Positions 51,294-61,271 of a stretch of 64,000 nucleotides of DNA are shown one piece after another. The position numbers and the translations under genes were made by a program. The notes below the pieces were generated by a model. The model did no database searches. It was not told where the DNA came from and was given only the letters and a program-made list of their open reading frames with translations. Within the stretch, counting starts at the first letter, position 1, and each line of letters begins with the position of its first letter. This DNA comes from Bacillus albus (lineage in GTDB: Bacteria; Bacillota; Bacilli; Bacillales; Bacillaceae_G). The stretch is from assembly GCF_001884185.1 (NCBI RefSeq), contig NZ_MAOE01000094.1, forward strand, positions 1 to 64,000. The letters run 5' to 3'.

Positions 51294-52724
51294 TTACACT
51301 GCTTTTTCTTTATCCGTTACTACTGGCTTATCCCAACACTCCGTATTTGTTAAACCAGGAATAGAATCTGCACTGAAGACTGGATCTTTTCCTTGTTTCT
51401 TTTGCCTTACATAGTCTGCCAAAGCAGCATACGCAAATCGCCCAAGAAGTGTAATCGCAATTAAGTTCGTGATTACCATTAGTCCCATAAATAGATCCGC
51501 CATGTTCCATACAACTTGAAGTGTGGCAACAGAACCGAATAATACCATTCCAACTACCGCAATACGGTAAATCGTTAACCAAGTTTTACTTTGTTTAATG
51601 AATTCAATATTCGTTTCACCATAATAGTAGTTTCCTAGAAGTGAACTGAAAGCGAATAAGAAAATAATAATCGCTAAGAAGCTACTTGCCCAAGAACCAA
51701 TTTGTGAACTTAACGCAACTTGCGTTAATTCAATACCTTCTAAATTCGTTGCTTTATACGCACCAGAACATAGTACGATAAATGCTGTTGATGTACATAC
51801 TAAGAATGTATCTACTAAAACGCCGATTGTTTGAATAAAACCTTGTTTTGCTGGATGCGTTACATCAGCTGTTGCTGCTGCGTTCGGCGCACTACCCATA
51901 CCTGCTTCGTTCGCAAATAAGCCGCGCTGAATACCATATTTCATCGCAGCACCGATACCACCGCCTACAGCTGAATCTAAACCGAATGCACCTTTAAAGA
52001 TTTCTGTAAACATATCCGGTATTAAATAATAATTTTTAATAACAACGAAAATCGCTACTGCAATATAAATAAGCGCCATTGGCGGAACGATCATTTCAGA
52101 CATACGTGCGATACTTTTCACGCCACCAAAAATAATAACCGCAACTAATGCAGCTAATGCAATACCAACAATATAACGCTCTAAACCAAATGCATTTTCA
52201 AACGCTAATGTCACTGTGTTTGCTTGTACTGAGTTAAAAATTAAACCATAACTAATTGTAATAAGGATAGAGAACCAAATTCCCATCCAACGTTTATTTA
52301 AACCTTTTTCCATATAATAAGCAGGACCACCACGGAAGCCACTGCCATCTTTTACTTTATAAATTTGGGCAAGCGTACTTTCTACGAAACTTGAAGAAGC
52401 CCCAATAATCGCAATAACCCACATCCAAAATACAGCTCCAGGTCCTCCCATAGATATAGCTAATGCTACACCAGCTAAGTTACCGATTCCAATACGCGCC
52501 GCTGAACTCATACAGAACGCTTGGAAAGAAGATACACTACCTTTTTTACGCGTCTTTCCAGTTAATCCATCACTCATTAGTCGAACCATTTCCCCTAAAT
52601 GAGTAATTTGTACGAATTTCAATTTAATAGAAAAATAAAGACCTAAACCAATTAACATTGCAATAAGAATATATGACCAAAGAATTGTATTCGTTGATGA
52701 AACAAATTGCTCTAAAATATTCAT
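51294..52724 (-). CDS. Alanine/glycine:cation symporter (AGCS family), copy 3
   Basis: 476 aa, ATG 52724 after AAAGGAGGGGTTAATTGT. Very close to copy 1 (41455): same start motif region (ILWSYILIAMLIGLGLYFSI), GGPGAVFWMWVIAIIGASSS, and tail GKDPVFSADSIPGLTNTECW. The pair copy 1/copy 3 must have arisen more recently than copy 2. About 11 membrane segments. It imports alanine or glycine. Sporulating bacilli use alanine import for growth, and alanine is also a germinant, so clearing it from the medium may matter; that is inference. Confidence 0.93.
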   Translation of the reverse strand: MNILEQFVSSTNTILWSYILIAMLIGLGLYFSIKLKFVQITHLGEMVRLMSDGLTGKTRKKGSVSSFQAFCMSSAARIGIGNLAGVALAISMGGPGAVFWMWVIAIIGASSSFVESTLAQIYKVKDGSGFRGGPAYYMEKGLNKRWMGIWFSILITISYGLIFNSVQANTVTLAFENAFGLERYIVGIALAALVAVIIFGGVKSIARMSEMIVPPMALIYIAVAIFVVIKNYYLIPDMFTEIFKGAFGLDSAVGGGIGAAMKYGIQRGLFANEAGMGSAPNAAATADVTHPAKQGFIQTIGVLVDTFLVCTSTAFIVLCSGAYKATNLEGIELTQVALSSQIGSWASSFLAIIIFLFAFSSLLGNYYYGETNIEFIKQSKTWLTIYRIAVVGMVLFGSVATLQVVWNMADLFMGLMVITNLIAITLLGRFAYAALADYVRQKKQGKDPVFSADSIPGLTNTECWDKPVVTDKEKAV

Positions 52725-52905
52725 ACAATTAACCCCTCCTTTTCTCCATAAAACGAATTATATTTAAAAAACATTCAAAAATCAACATTTTTCGACAATT
52801 TACAATTTCCAAATATTAGCCAGGCTCGCAGTAACAATATCTTTATGACTGCCCTCCCTCTAACTGTGCATACTAAAACAAACAATAAATTCACAAACAA
52901 CCCCA

Positions 52906-52968
52906 TTGACAAAAATACCAACCTGTAACTATAATGATTACAACGGGTTGTAACAAACCTAATTACAA
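52906..52968 (+). promoter_or_regulatory. Promoter with two dyads before the NAD(P)H-binding protein gene
   Basis: -35 TTGACA (52906-52911), 18-nt spacer, -10 TATAAT (52930-52935). Dyad 1 TGTAA-N9-TTACA (52924-52942) covers the -10. Dyad 2 TTGTAA-N9-TTACAA (52948-52968) is 25 bp downstream, centre to centre. It looks like a double operator for a dimeric repressor. Confidence 0.75.
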
Positions 52969-53024
52969 TACATTCATTTACTTTCAGATATACACTTTAA
53001 CAAAACATTTTGGAGGGATTTATT

Positions 53025-53663
53025 ATGAAAATCGGAATTATCGGAGCAAATGGTAAAGCAGGAAGTCGTATTTTAAAAGAAGCATTAGATCGCGGACATG
53101 AAGTAACTGCAATCGTAAGAAATGCTGCAAAAATTACAGAAGAAAACGTAAAAGTTTTAGAGAAAGATGTATTCTCTCTTACATCTAATGACCTGCAGGC
53201 ATTTGACGTAGTTGTAAATGCATTCGGCGCTCCAGCAGGCGAAGAACACCTTCACGTAGATGCAGGAAACGTACTTATTGAAGCTATGAAAGGTGCACCT
53301 AACACAAAATTACTTGTAGTTGGCGGCGCTGGAAGCTTATTTGTAGACGAAGAGAAAACAACACGTGTATTTGAGACGCCAGGTTTCCCGGGCGAATACC
53401 TTGCAACAGCTCAAAACCAAGGTAAAAACTTAGAAATCCTGCAACAAACTAACGATATTACTTGGACATTCATCAGTCCTTCTGCACTATTCGCATTAGG
53501 AAAACGTACTGGTTCTTACAAAGCTGGAAAAGATAATCTTCTTGTTAACTCAAAAGGTGATAGCTACGTAAGTTACGAAGACTTCGCAGTAGCAGCACTT
53601 GATGAAATCGAAAATCCAAAACATGTAAACGAACGCTTCACAGTAGTATCTGAAGCTGAGTAA
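53025..53663 (+). CDS. NAD(P)H-binding SDR-like oxidoreductase (YwnB/NmrA-like)
   Basis: 212 aa from ATG 53025 (TGGAGGGATTTATT; five extra codons upstream are unlikely). Atypical short-chain dehydrogenase: nucleotide-binding MKIGIIGANGKAGSRILKEA with GxxGxxG, then NAFGAPAGEEHLHVDAGNVL and TWTFISPSALFALGKRTGSY. The catalytic Tyr-x-x-x-Lys of classical SDRs is not evident. Such proteins act as redox sensors or in stress responses, often controlled by HxlR-type repressors sensing electrophiles. The double TTGTAA dyad in its promoter fits, but the regulator is not adjacent. Confidence 0.9.
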   Translation: MKIGIIGANGKAGSRILKEALDRGHEVTAIVRNAAKITEENVKVLEKDVFSLTSNDLQAFDVVVNAFGAPAGEEHLHVDAGNVLIEAMKGAPNTKLLVVGGAGSLFVDEEKTTRVFETPGFPGEYLATAQNQGKNLEILQQTNDITWTFISPSALFALGKRTGSYKAGKDNLLVNSKGDSYVSYEDFAVAALDEIENPKHVNERFTVVSEAE

Positions 53664-53668
53664 TAAAA

Positions 53669-53701
53669 AAAGCTCGTAAAACGTTATGTTTTACGAGCTT
53701 T
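53669..53701. terminator. Terminator after the SDR-like gene
   Basis: AAAGCTCGTAAAAC / GTTTTACGAGCTTT with T-run on plus; it also serves the convergent enhancin gene. Confidence 0.88.
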
Positions 53702-53709
53702 TTTTATTA

Positions 53710-56700
53710 TTATATTTGCTCTAAACCATTCGGAGTAATCTTGAAGGAAATTTCTTTAAACTTTTTCTTATCTCCTTTTCCAACGAACTCTCTATTTTTG
53801 TACCAGCTTAAACGATCTGATTCGGCATGATACACTTTTACTACATCTCCATACTCGAACATCATACCATTTACTTGTTCTGCAAAATTCTTTGAAGTCT
53901 CTTGCCCTTCTGCCGTTACATGCTTTTTCTCATTATTATTTTGATCATATAACGTAATTCCCATATATAATTCATTGTTAAAGTAACTATGAATTTGTTC
54001 ATTTGTATACGTTACATGTAGTTTCTTATCATCATGATTTGACGTTACAATAGAACGAACAACATTACTAAGCCCTTGGTATACAATGCTATCTCCATAT
54101 GTTACTTCTACTGGTACTTCCGTCACTTTCTTATTCCCAAAACGATCTTTCGTTTCTACTTTTACTGTTTGTTTACTGATTTTTGTTGTATTCAGCTTTT
54201 CTACAAAACCTACTACTTCTCCATCTTTCACTTGAACGAAGTCTTTTGCATTTAATTTTTCAGTATCTGTTCCAATTACTACTTTTTGCGGTACTGGTGT
54301 TACTTCTTGCTGAGCTTCCATTTTCTCAAAGCCTTTTTCTGTAACTTTAAACATCACTTCATGAACACTGTATTCCGTATCTACTAGTTCATTCTTTTTA
54401 TACACTTTAAATCTATCAAACTCTCTTTGGTACACCTTTACTACATCACCGTATTCAAAGGTCATTCCATTAAATTGTTCTGCAAATACTTTCGTATTCT
54501 CCGATGCTCTTACTGATAAAACTTTCTTCTCTTTTCCATCTTTATCATATACAGTCATCCCCATATACTTCTCATCTGCAAATGAAGTATGCATTGGACC
54601 TTCTGAATCTGTTATACTAAATTTCTTTTCTTCATGATTTAATGTAACAATCGATTTAATATTCGTTCCGCCGTGCCATGTACCGAAGAACATAATGCTA
54701 TCTCCGTAAATTACTTCTACAGGAACTTCTGTCACTTTTTTATTTCCAAAGCGATCTTTCGTTTCTACTTTTACTTTTTGTTCACCAATTTTTGTTGTAT
54801 TTGGCTTTTCTACAAAACCTACTACTTCTCCGTCTTTTATTTCAACAAAGTTTTTCGCATCTAACTTTTCTACATCCGTTCCAACTATTACTTGTTGAGG
54901 CTTCACTGTTACTTCTTGCAACATATCCATTCTCTCGAAACCTTTATCTGTCAATTTGAAGAATAGTTCTTTTGCCCCTTTTTTCTCACCTTGACCAGTA
55001 AGATTATTATTTTGATACCATTTCAAACGGTCTGGTTCTGCATGAAATACTCTCACTACATCTCCATACTCAAACTGCATTCCATTTACTTGCTTCGCAA
55101 AGTTCTTTGAAGTTTCTTGTCCTTCTGCTGTTACATGTTTTTTCTCTTTTCCTTTTCCATCATATAACGTGATACCCATGTATAACTCGTTATTAAAATA
55201 CGTATGGATTTGGCTATTCATATCAGTCACTTGGAATTTCTTCTCATCATGCTTTAACGTTACCACTGAAGCAATTTCATTGTCATATCCTACATATGCT
55301 ATACTATCTCCATACGTTACTTCCAATGGTACTTCCGTCACTTTCTTATTTCCGAAACGATCTTTCGTTTCTACTTTTACTTTTTGTTCACCCATTTTTG
55401 TTGTATTTAGTTTTTCTACAAAGCCAATTACTTCTCCATCTTTTACTTGGACAAAGTTTTTCGCATCTAGCTTTTCAACTTCTGTCCCGACTACTACTGT
55501 TTGTGATTTTGCCGTCACTTCTTGCTGAGCTTCCAATTTTTCAAATCCATTTTCAGTAATTTTGAAGACTAGTTCCTTTAACTCTTTACTTTTCCCTTCT
55601 CCTGCGTATACACCTTTTTGATACCAATGTAATCGAGAAGATTCTGCATGGTATACTTTCACCACATCCCCATACTCAAATGCAAGTCCATTTACTTCCC
55701 CAGCAAAAGCTTTCGTATTCTCCAAACCTTTTACCGCTATATTTTTCTTCTCTCTTCCATCTTTATCGTACAGTGTAAATTCAAAATACTTCTCATCTTT
55801 AAAATAATCGTGAATTAAATTCTTTGTATCTGTCGCACTAAATTTTTTCGTATCATGATGCAAAGTCACAATCGACTTCAAGTCTCCATCTCTATAGCCC
55901 AACCCATATACAAGTAGGCTATCACCATAACCAATATTTACTACAACAGGAATTAAATTCTTATTCCCTTTTTCATCTATAATTTCTACTTTTACAGTTT
56001 TTTCTCCAACTTCAGGCTTATCTTGTATAATCACACCTGTTGTTTTTACGCCTTCTCCTAAATTCCGTACAAGTTCTTTTGCTTTTTTCTCATCGTATGT
56101 AGTACCGATTACTACATTTTGTACTTTTTCATTATTTGGCTCGCCATATGGAACTTCATATAACTCAGTTTGTTTTTCACGAATTGGATTACTATCTGTA
56201 GATAACCATATTTCTTTTTCTAATTTTGGTAAATTTAATTTTTCAATCTTTTCTCTCGTAGCATCATTTGCAAATAATCCCCATTTATCAAAGAAAGGAA
56301 TTAAATTTTGTCCTGCCACTTTTGACGTCATATAAATAAACATCTGCTTTTTCTCTTCATCAGATTTAGGCAGTTCTGTATCATGTAACAAACGATACAT
56401 TTGATGTAAATTCGGATAGAATTGATCCCCATAAGCTAAATGTAACTGCCAAAACATAACTAATTTCTCAAATACATTCATCTTCTCTTGTGCATCCGGT
56501 TTACCTAAATAAGCAAATGCAGCTTCATAGCGCCTCTCTTGCTCTAACCTTGTTTTATGCCCGAATGTAGTTTGAACTGCCAAAGAATAAATATTAACTG
56601 TTACTTCTCCAAGTCCATCCCATAACCAAGTGTCCTGTTGATGTTGATGTCCCACTTCATGCCAAGGCCCCCATCCATCATTAGTTAACTCTTCTAGGTT

Positions 56701-57501
56701 TAGTACTGACTCTAAATTCCCTTTACTATAAGCTGTTCGATAATACGTTGCATACATATAATTGTCCGTATACCAGTCTTCAACAAAATGAATAGAATGT
56801 TTACCTTGATTCGCAACACCCACACCATCTTTTGATAATCCTGATATTTTATGCTCAATGTTAATTATTTCATCGTGTTTCTTTAATAACGCAGCTGGAT
56901 CTTCTTGCTTCAAATGTTCCGCTACAGTTTCAGGATGCATAGTTAATAAACTATTTTCTCCCTTCATTTCTATTGCATATGGATCAGGATTCTCTGCCAA
57001 CATACGCTTCCAATCTTTTGTCGTATGCTTTCCTAAAATAAATAAAGGATTTGGTGTACCACCTTTTTTCACTTTAGCGACTACTTCTCCTGTGTTGTGA
57101 TAATTATAAAAGTATAATAGTCCCCCATTTGGAGAAGAAATTTTATTCTCACCAGGATTTAAATTGAATTGTTTAGGTTCTTCTTTTTCATAAGAATATG
57201 TACCAATATAAGCTTTAATCTGTTGAGTCCCTTCTACTTGAATAACTACTTCTTCATCTGGCTTTACATAAATGCCCGTTGGTTCATAAGGAGAAAAACT
57301 CATTCGACGCTGATGCAACTCACGCATCCCTTCTACATCACCTTTTGGCAGCAATTGATACACTCGCTCTTCTTGCTGTTTCTCCTTATCTTCAACTGTC
57401 ATCTCTGCATATACCTTAGGTACTTCAAGGCCATATGGACTTAATAATGTAGCTAAACAAACTCCAGCTACCAATACCCTACTCTTTTTCTTCTTTGACA
57501 T
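53710..57501 (-). CDS. Secreted enhancin-like M60 metalloprotease with four repeat modules
   Basis: 1263 aa. Signal peptide (KKKKSRVLVAGVCLATLLSP). An M60-type catalytic region (about residues 80-440) has the zinc motif HEVGH (WHEVGHQHQQDTWLWDGLGE, about residue 283) with the downstream Glu in GLGE. After residue 460, four repeats of about 185 residues follow, each an Ig-like segment (VVGTEVEKLDAKNFVQVKD; KVKVETKDRFGNKKVTEV) plus a mucin- or carbohydrate-binding segment (FEYGDVVRVFHAEPDRLKWY). Related to viral enhancins and Bel proteins, which break down intestinal mucin of insects. There is no LPxTG, so it is released. Probably a gut-colonisation or virulence factor. Confidence 0.92.
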   Translation of the reverse strand: MSKKKKSRVLVAGVCLATLLSPYGLEVPKVYAEMTVEDKEKQQEERVYQLLPKGDVEGMRELHQRRMSFSPYEPTGIYVKPDEEVVIQVEGTQQIKAYIGTYSYEKEEPKQFNLNPGENKISSPNGGLLYFYNYHNTGEVVAKVKKGGTPNPLFILGKHTTKDWKRMLAENPDPYAIEMKGENSLLTMHPETVAEHLKQEDPAALLKKHDEIINIEHKISGLSKDGVGVANQGKHSIHFVEDWYTDNYMYATYYRTAYSKGNLESVLNLEELTNDGWGPWHEVGHQHQQDTWLWDGLGEVTVNIYSLAVQTTFGHKTRLEQERRYEAAFAYLGKPDAQEKMNVFEKLVMFWQLHLAYGDQFYPNLHQMYRLLHDTELPKSDEEKKQMFIYMTSKVAGQNLIPFFDKWGLFANDATREKIEKLNLPKLEKEIWLSTDSNPIREKQTELYEVPYGEPNNEKVQNVVIGTTYDEKKAKELVRNLGEGVKTTGVIIQDKPEVGEKTVKVEIIDEKGNKNLIPVVVNIGYGDSLLVYGLGYRDGDLKSIVTLHHDTKKFSATDTKNLIHDYFKDEKYFEFTLYDKDGREKKNIAVKGLENTKAFAGEVNGLAFEYGDVVKVYHAESSRLHWYQKGVYAGEGKSKELKELVFKITENGFEKLEAQQEVTAKSQTVVVGTEVEKLDAKNFVQVKDGEVIGFVEKLNTTKMGEQKVKVETKDRFGNKKVTEVPLEVTYGDSIAYVGYDNEIASVVTLKHDEKKFQVTDMNSQIHTYFNNELYMGITLYDGKGKEKKHVTAEGQETSKNFAKQVNGMQFEYGDVVRVFHAEPDRLKWYQNNNLTGQGEKKGAKELFFKLTDKGFERMDMLQEVTVKPQQVIVGTDVEKLDAKNFVEIKDGEVVGFVEKPNTTKIGEQKVKVETKDRFGNKKVTEVPVEVIYGDSIMFFGTWHGGTNIKSIVTLNHEEKKFSITDSEGPMHTSFADEKYMGMTVYDKDGKEKKVLSVRASENTKVFAEQFNGMTFEYGDVVKVYQREFDRFKVYKKNELVDTEYSVHEVMFKVTEKGFEKMEAQQEVTPVPQKVVIGTDTEKLNAKDFVQVKDGEVVGFVEKLNTTKISKQTVKVETKDRFGNKKVTEVPVEVTYGDSIVYQGLSNVVRSIVTSNHDDKKLHVTYTNEQIHSYFNNELYMGITLYDQNNNEKKHVTAEGQETSKNFAEQVNGMMFEYGDVVKVYHAESDRLSWYKNREFVGKGDKKKFKEISFKITPNGLEQI

Positions 57502-57906
57502 AATCTGTGTCCCCTGTTCCTTTATTTAGAGAAACCATCCTATATATATATATTCATTTAATAAGTAATCCTATTATTTTTATAAAAACATGTAACAAAT
57601 AGACGAACACCTCGCGCACCCGTATGTATTACTACCGCATTCCCCTCCATGTATTCGCTTTCTTACATTGTAAAATTTTTATGTAATATGCCCTCCTCAC
57701 TTCTCTCTATTTGTGATGAGTTCTCTTCGTACATAAAAAGAGAATAGTAAAAGATATAATTTAGTATTGTCATCTATACATCTAAAAATAAAAATAGCAA
57801 TAGATTCTTACATTTTCTTCATATATGACCATCAATAGGTAGTTTTTCCAACTGAATTCTACACGCTTTCTACTTTGTTTGATAGCCTTTTCAATCAGAA
57901 TAATGT

Positions 57907-57942
57907 TACAATTTTGCGAATGCAATCCATTAATTGTAACGT
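57907..57942. repeat. 9-bp inverted repeat in the 550-bp gap upstream of the enhancin gene
   Basis: GTTACAATT / AATTGTAAC with an 18-nt spacer. It resembles the TTGTAA dyads at 52924-52968. The remaining 57502-58047 interval shows no ORF above background, no PlcR box (TATGNAN4TNCATA) and only AT-rich sequence. Confidence 0.45.
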
Positions 57943-58047
57943 TTGGATTTTAATATTTTTATATTATTTCAAAATAAAGTTCAAACTGTATAAACAGCGC
58001 TTTTATTCTACATATAATTTTCCTGATATAATTTTAAAATTCATATA

Positions 58048-58077
58048 AAAAAGCACTGGCACAAGCCAATGCTTTTT
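58048..58077 (-). terminator. Terminator of the thioester-domain gene
   Basis: AAAAAGCACTGGC / GCCAATGCTTTTT hairpin on the minus strand (G-T tolerated). Confidence 0.82.
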
Positions 58078-58079
58078 CG

Positions 58080-58997
58080 TTATCTCTTTTGATTCGGTTT
58101 ATGCGGTTCGTTTGGAGTATGTGGTTTATTATTATCATGACCATTTGTTGTTTTCCAACTTACCGATAACTCCGGACTTGTTTTTTCTTCACTACGCTCA
58201 AGTAATACGACTGCATTTTGAATTGTTGGTGTCCCTTTATGTGCAATCCCTTGTAACTTTGTTAAATTCCCTAATACTTTAAAGCTAAATCCACCAGCTG
58301 GTGTTTGTTTCGGAATTAAGATACGGAACTTTTCTCCTACATTAAATTCCGTTTTTGCTTCGCCCTTTTCATTCACAAACTTCGCGCCCGCAGGTGCACC
58401 TGTTGCTTGTACTTTATACGTCCCGCTTTTTGCATTTGTTTCTACTGTATATAAGCCTGTTTCAAAGAAATCATTTTTCAATACTGCTTCTTGTTCTTCT
58501 GTAGGAGTTACACTCATCGTAATTTCTTGTAACTCTTCACTAGCGCTTGCTTTTGCAACGATATCTTTCGTTACCTTTTCTACATTTTTATTACGGAAAT
58601 CTAAATCATTAATATCGATTTGTTTTAACGCATTCCACACTGCCAGCTGCGTTGCATAATGCGCTTCTCTCCAATCAGAAACACCTAATTCTTGTGGACT
58701 CTTTTGTGGATATCCATTCAATAATACACGGTATACGTTAATATCCACTTTCCCCATTTCCGGTAAATCTTGACCGCTCGGAGATTTCAAATCTACATTT
58801 AAGCAAAATGCAATTTTTCCATCTGCCGTTTTAATAAGCTCTGTTCGGATTGGTTTCTTCTTGGACTTACTATAACTCCAATCCATTTGATACTTTGTAT
58901 GGTCCATAACTTCTGCAAATGCTTTTTGAAGTGGGAATAACACAAATAAAACACTTAAAAAAACAGCTAAAAGTTTGAACGATTGCTTTATATTCAT
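58080..58997 (-). CDS. Secreted thioester-domain (TED) protein without wall anchor
   Basis: 305 aa. Signal peptide (MNIKQSFKLLAVFLSVLFVL, cleavage near AFAE). The first 170 residues fit a Gram-positive thioester domain: the reactive Cys65 in GKIAFCLNVDL and the partner Gln117 in HYATQLAVWNAL (TQ-x-x-x-W motif), which would form an internal Cys-Gln bond able to couple to host proteins such as fibrinogen. A beta-rich middle domain follows, then a Pro/Asn/His tail (PHTPNEPHKPNQKR). The LPxTG motif, membrane segment and basic tail usual for this family are missing, and a terminator follows at once. ATG 58997 after GGGGCTGTAAAC. Confidence 0.85.
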   Translation of the reverse strand: MNIKQSFKLLAVFLSVLFVLFPLQKAFAEVMDHTKYQMDWSYSKSKKKPIRTELIKTADGKIAFCLNVDLKSPSGQDLPEMGKVDINVYRVLLNGYPQKSPQELGVSDWREAHYATQLAVWNALKQIDINDLDFRNKNVEKVTKDIVAKASASEELQEITMSVTPTEEQEAVLKNDFFETGLYTVETNAKSGTYKVQATGAPAGAKFVNEKGEAKTEFNVGEKFRILIPKQTPAGGFSFKVLGNLTKLQGIAHKGTPTIQNAVVLLERSEEKTSPELSVSWKTTNGHDNNKPHTPNEPHKPNQKR

Positions 58998-59063
58998 GTT
59001 TACAGCCCCTTATAACAAACTTAATACTAAGTAGTATTTAATTAGAAAATATTTTTATACACA

Positions 59064-59096
59064 AAAAAAGAGTGCATAAAAGCACTCTTTTTTCTT
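59064..59096 (-). terminator. Terminator of ytbE
   Basis: AAAAAGAGTGC / GCACTCTTTTT stem with minus-strand T-run. Confidence 0.85.
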
Positions 59097-59109
59097 TCTT
59101 ACTTTAATC

Positions 59110-59949
59110 TTAGAAATCGAAGTTATCAGGATCTGGACCAACGCGGTGATTTTGATTTAATGCATCGATTTTCTCCATATCTTCTTTCGTTAATTCAAAG
59201 TTAAATACATCAGCGTTTGCAATAATACGGTGTTCTTTCGTTGATTTTGGAATTGTAATTACTCCATTTTGAAGATCCCAACGTAAAATAACTTGCGCTG
59301 TTGTTTTGCCGTGTTTCTCAGCAATTGCTTGTAATGTTTCGTTATCTAATAATTGACCTTGCATTAATGGTGACCATGCTTCCATTTGAATACCTTGTTC
59401 TTTACAGAAAGCTTGTAATTCTTTTTGTGTCAAACGAGGGTGGTATTCTACTTGGTTAATCATTGGCTTGATTTCTGCATCTTTCATTACATCTTGTAAG
59501 TGATGGATTTGGAAGTTACTTACACCAATTGCACGTACGCGCTCTTCTTTATAAAGTGTTTCTAGCGCTCTCCATGTATCTTTATATTTTCCTTCTACAG
59601 GCCAGTGAACAAGGAATAAATCTAAATAATCTAGTTCTAATTTCTTTAAGCTCTCTTCGTATGCAGCAATTGTTTCTTCATATCCTTGATCTGCATTCCA
59701 CACTTTTGAAGTGATGAATAAATCTTCTCTTGAAATACCAGTTGCTTCGATACCTGCACGAATTCCTTCACCTACAGCTTTTTCATTTCCGTAAATTGCA
59801 GCTGTATCAATGCTGCGGTATCCTGCTTTAATCGCTGATTTTACAGCTTCTACAAGTTCTGGTCCTTCTTCTACTTTAAATACACCTAAACCGAACCAAG
59901 GCATTTCTACACCATTATTTAATACTGCTTTACTTTGTAAGTTTTTCAT
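59110..59949 (-). CDS. ytbE: Aldo/keto reductase (YtbE-like)
   Basis: 279-aa AKR. The NADPH-dependent barrel has the full tetrad: Asp and Tyr in [20 protein letters not shown], Lys in [15 protein letters not shown], His in [15 protein letters not shown]. The C-terminal cofactor motif [20 protein letters not shown] is typical. It reduces aldehydes such as methylglyoxal and lipid-derived carbonyls in the cytosol. It is the second gene after the MFS exporter (16-nt gap), as in B. subtilis ytbD-ytbE, and regulated by the divergent HxlR protein. The set therefore looks like a detoxification unit. Confidence 0.93.
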   Translation of the reverse strand: MKNLQSKAVLNNGVEMPWFGLGVFKVEEGPELVEAVKSAIKAGYRSIDTAAIYGNEKAVGEGIRAGIEATGISREDLFITSKVWNADQGYEETIAAYEESLKKLELDYLDLFLVHWPVEGKYKDTWRALETLYKEERVRAIGVSNFQIHHLQDVMKDAEIKPMINQVEYHPRLTQKELQAFCKEQGIQMEAWSPLMQGQLLDNETLQAIAEKHGKTTAQVILRWDLQNGVITIPKSTKEHRIIANADVFNFELTKEDMEKIDALNQNHRVGPDPDNFDF

Positions 59950-59965
59950 TTTATTTTCTCTCCTT

Positions 59966-61180
59966 TTATTTTGCTTGATCTCTTTTTTCTAATGTCATGC
60001 TCCACGCTGTTAAAATAACAGCAGCTACTACCATAATGCCGCCTACCCAAGCAGTATGGATTAACCCTAATGAATTCGTTACAAGGCCACCTATATAAGA
60101 ACCTAAAGCGATTCCTCCGTTAAATGCGGCAATATTTATTGCTGAAGCAACATCAACCGCACTCGGAACAAAGCGCTCTGCCAATATAACTACATATACT
60201 TGCAGCCCCGGAACATTCATAAATGCGAATAGTCCCATGAAAATAATTGTGATTAATCCAGCTACTTTAAATGGCGCTGTAAATGTTAAAACAAATAATA
60301 TAATCGCTTGAATCAAGAACATGTAAAATAGCGCTCGAATCGGATTATGATTCGATAACTTTCCGCCGACCATATTCCCTATCGCAATGGCAATTCCATA
60401 CACTAATAAAATGATAGTAACAGTACTTGCTTCAAATCCTGTTACTTCTTGTAATAGGGGTGATAAATACGTAAATGTTACGAATGTACCGCCGTATCCA
60501 AGTGCAGTAATAATGAAAACAAGTAATAGTCTTCCATTTTTAATTAGTTTGAATTGATCACGAAACGATACAGGTACACCATTTTTTAAATTGGATGGGA
60601 CCAGTATGCTATTCGCAATAAAAGCAATAATTCCAATTACGACAATCGCCATAAACGACGCTCTCCAGCCAAATTGTTGACCGATAAACGTTCCAATTGG
60701 CACACCTGTAATAGTCGCAACTGTTAATCCAGTAAACATAATCGCAATGGCGCTAGCACGTTTATTCTCTGGTACAATTGCAGCCGCAATTGTAGATCCT
60801 ATCGACATAAACACACCATGTGCAAACGCAGATACAATCCTTGCAATAATTAATATAGTGAAGCTTGTTGCTAATGCCGCAATACCATTACCAATAATGA
60901 AAATAACCATAATCCACATTAATAATGTCTTTCTCGACATACTAGCCGTTAACGCTGTTAAAACAGGAGCTCCTACCGCTGCCCCTAACGCATATAGGGA
61001 AACAGTTAAACCAGCTGTTGTAACCGAAACATTTAAATCTTTTGAAATAGATGGTAATAAACCGACACTAATAAACTCGGTTGTCCCAATTCCAAACGCA
61101 CTAATTGCTAGTGCTAATAAAGCAAACATACTTCTTCGATTCGTCTGAACTTCCGAAGATGGTACTGTATATGAACTCAA
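59966..61180 (-). CDS. ytbD: MFS efflux transporter (YtbD-like)
   Basis: 404 aa with 12 membrane segments, DHA1 family. TM2-3 loop signature [15 protein letters not shown]5 antiporter motif [18 protein letters not shown]. The N-terminus [20 protein letters not shown] is cytosolic. It exports a toxic compound with protons in exchange; substrate unknown. It belongs to the same broad family as the MFS protein at 10775, but is only distantly similar. It precedes ytbE in one transcript; the ytcD regulator is divergent, 322 bp away. Confidence 0.92.
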   Translation of the reverse strand: MSSYTVPSSEVQTNRRSMFALLALAISAFGIGTTEFISVGLLPSISKDLNVSVTTAGLTVSLYALGAAVGAPVLTALTASMSRKTLLMWIMVIFIIGNGIAALATSFTILIIARIVSAFAHGVFMSIGSTIAAAIVPENKRASAIAIMFTGLTVATITGVPIGTFIGQQFGWRASFMAIVVIGIIAFIANSILVPSNLKNGVPVSFRDQFKLIKNGRLLLVFIITALGYGGTFVTFTYLSPLLQEVTGFEASTVTIILLVYGIAIAIGNMVGGKLSNHNPIRALFYMFLIQAIILFVLTFTAPFKVAGLITIIFMGLFAFMNVPGLQVYVVILAERFVPSAVDVASAINIAAFNGGIALGSYIGGLVTNSLGLIHTAWVGGIMVVAAVILTAWSMTLEKRDQAK

Positions 61181-61271
61181 TTGAATTCCTCCTTATTACA
61201 AGAAATCCAATCATAATAGTGCGATAAAAAGGCCCTTTTATCTTCTAAAAAATATATTTAATCTCTACAAA

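Noticed and set aside
55169-55528. 119-codon ORF antisense to the enhancin-like gene
   Set aside because: Composition mirrors the repeated modules on the minus strand; no ribosome binding site.
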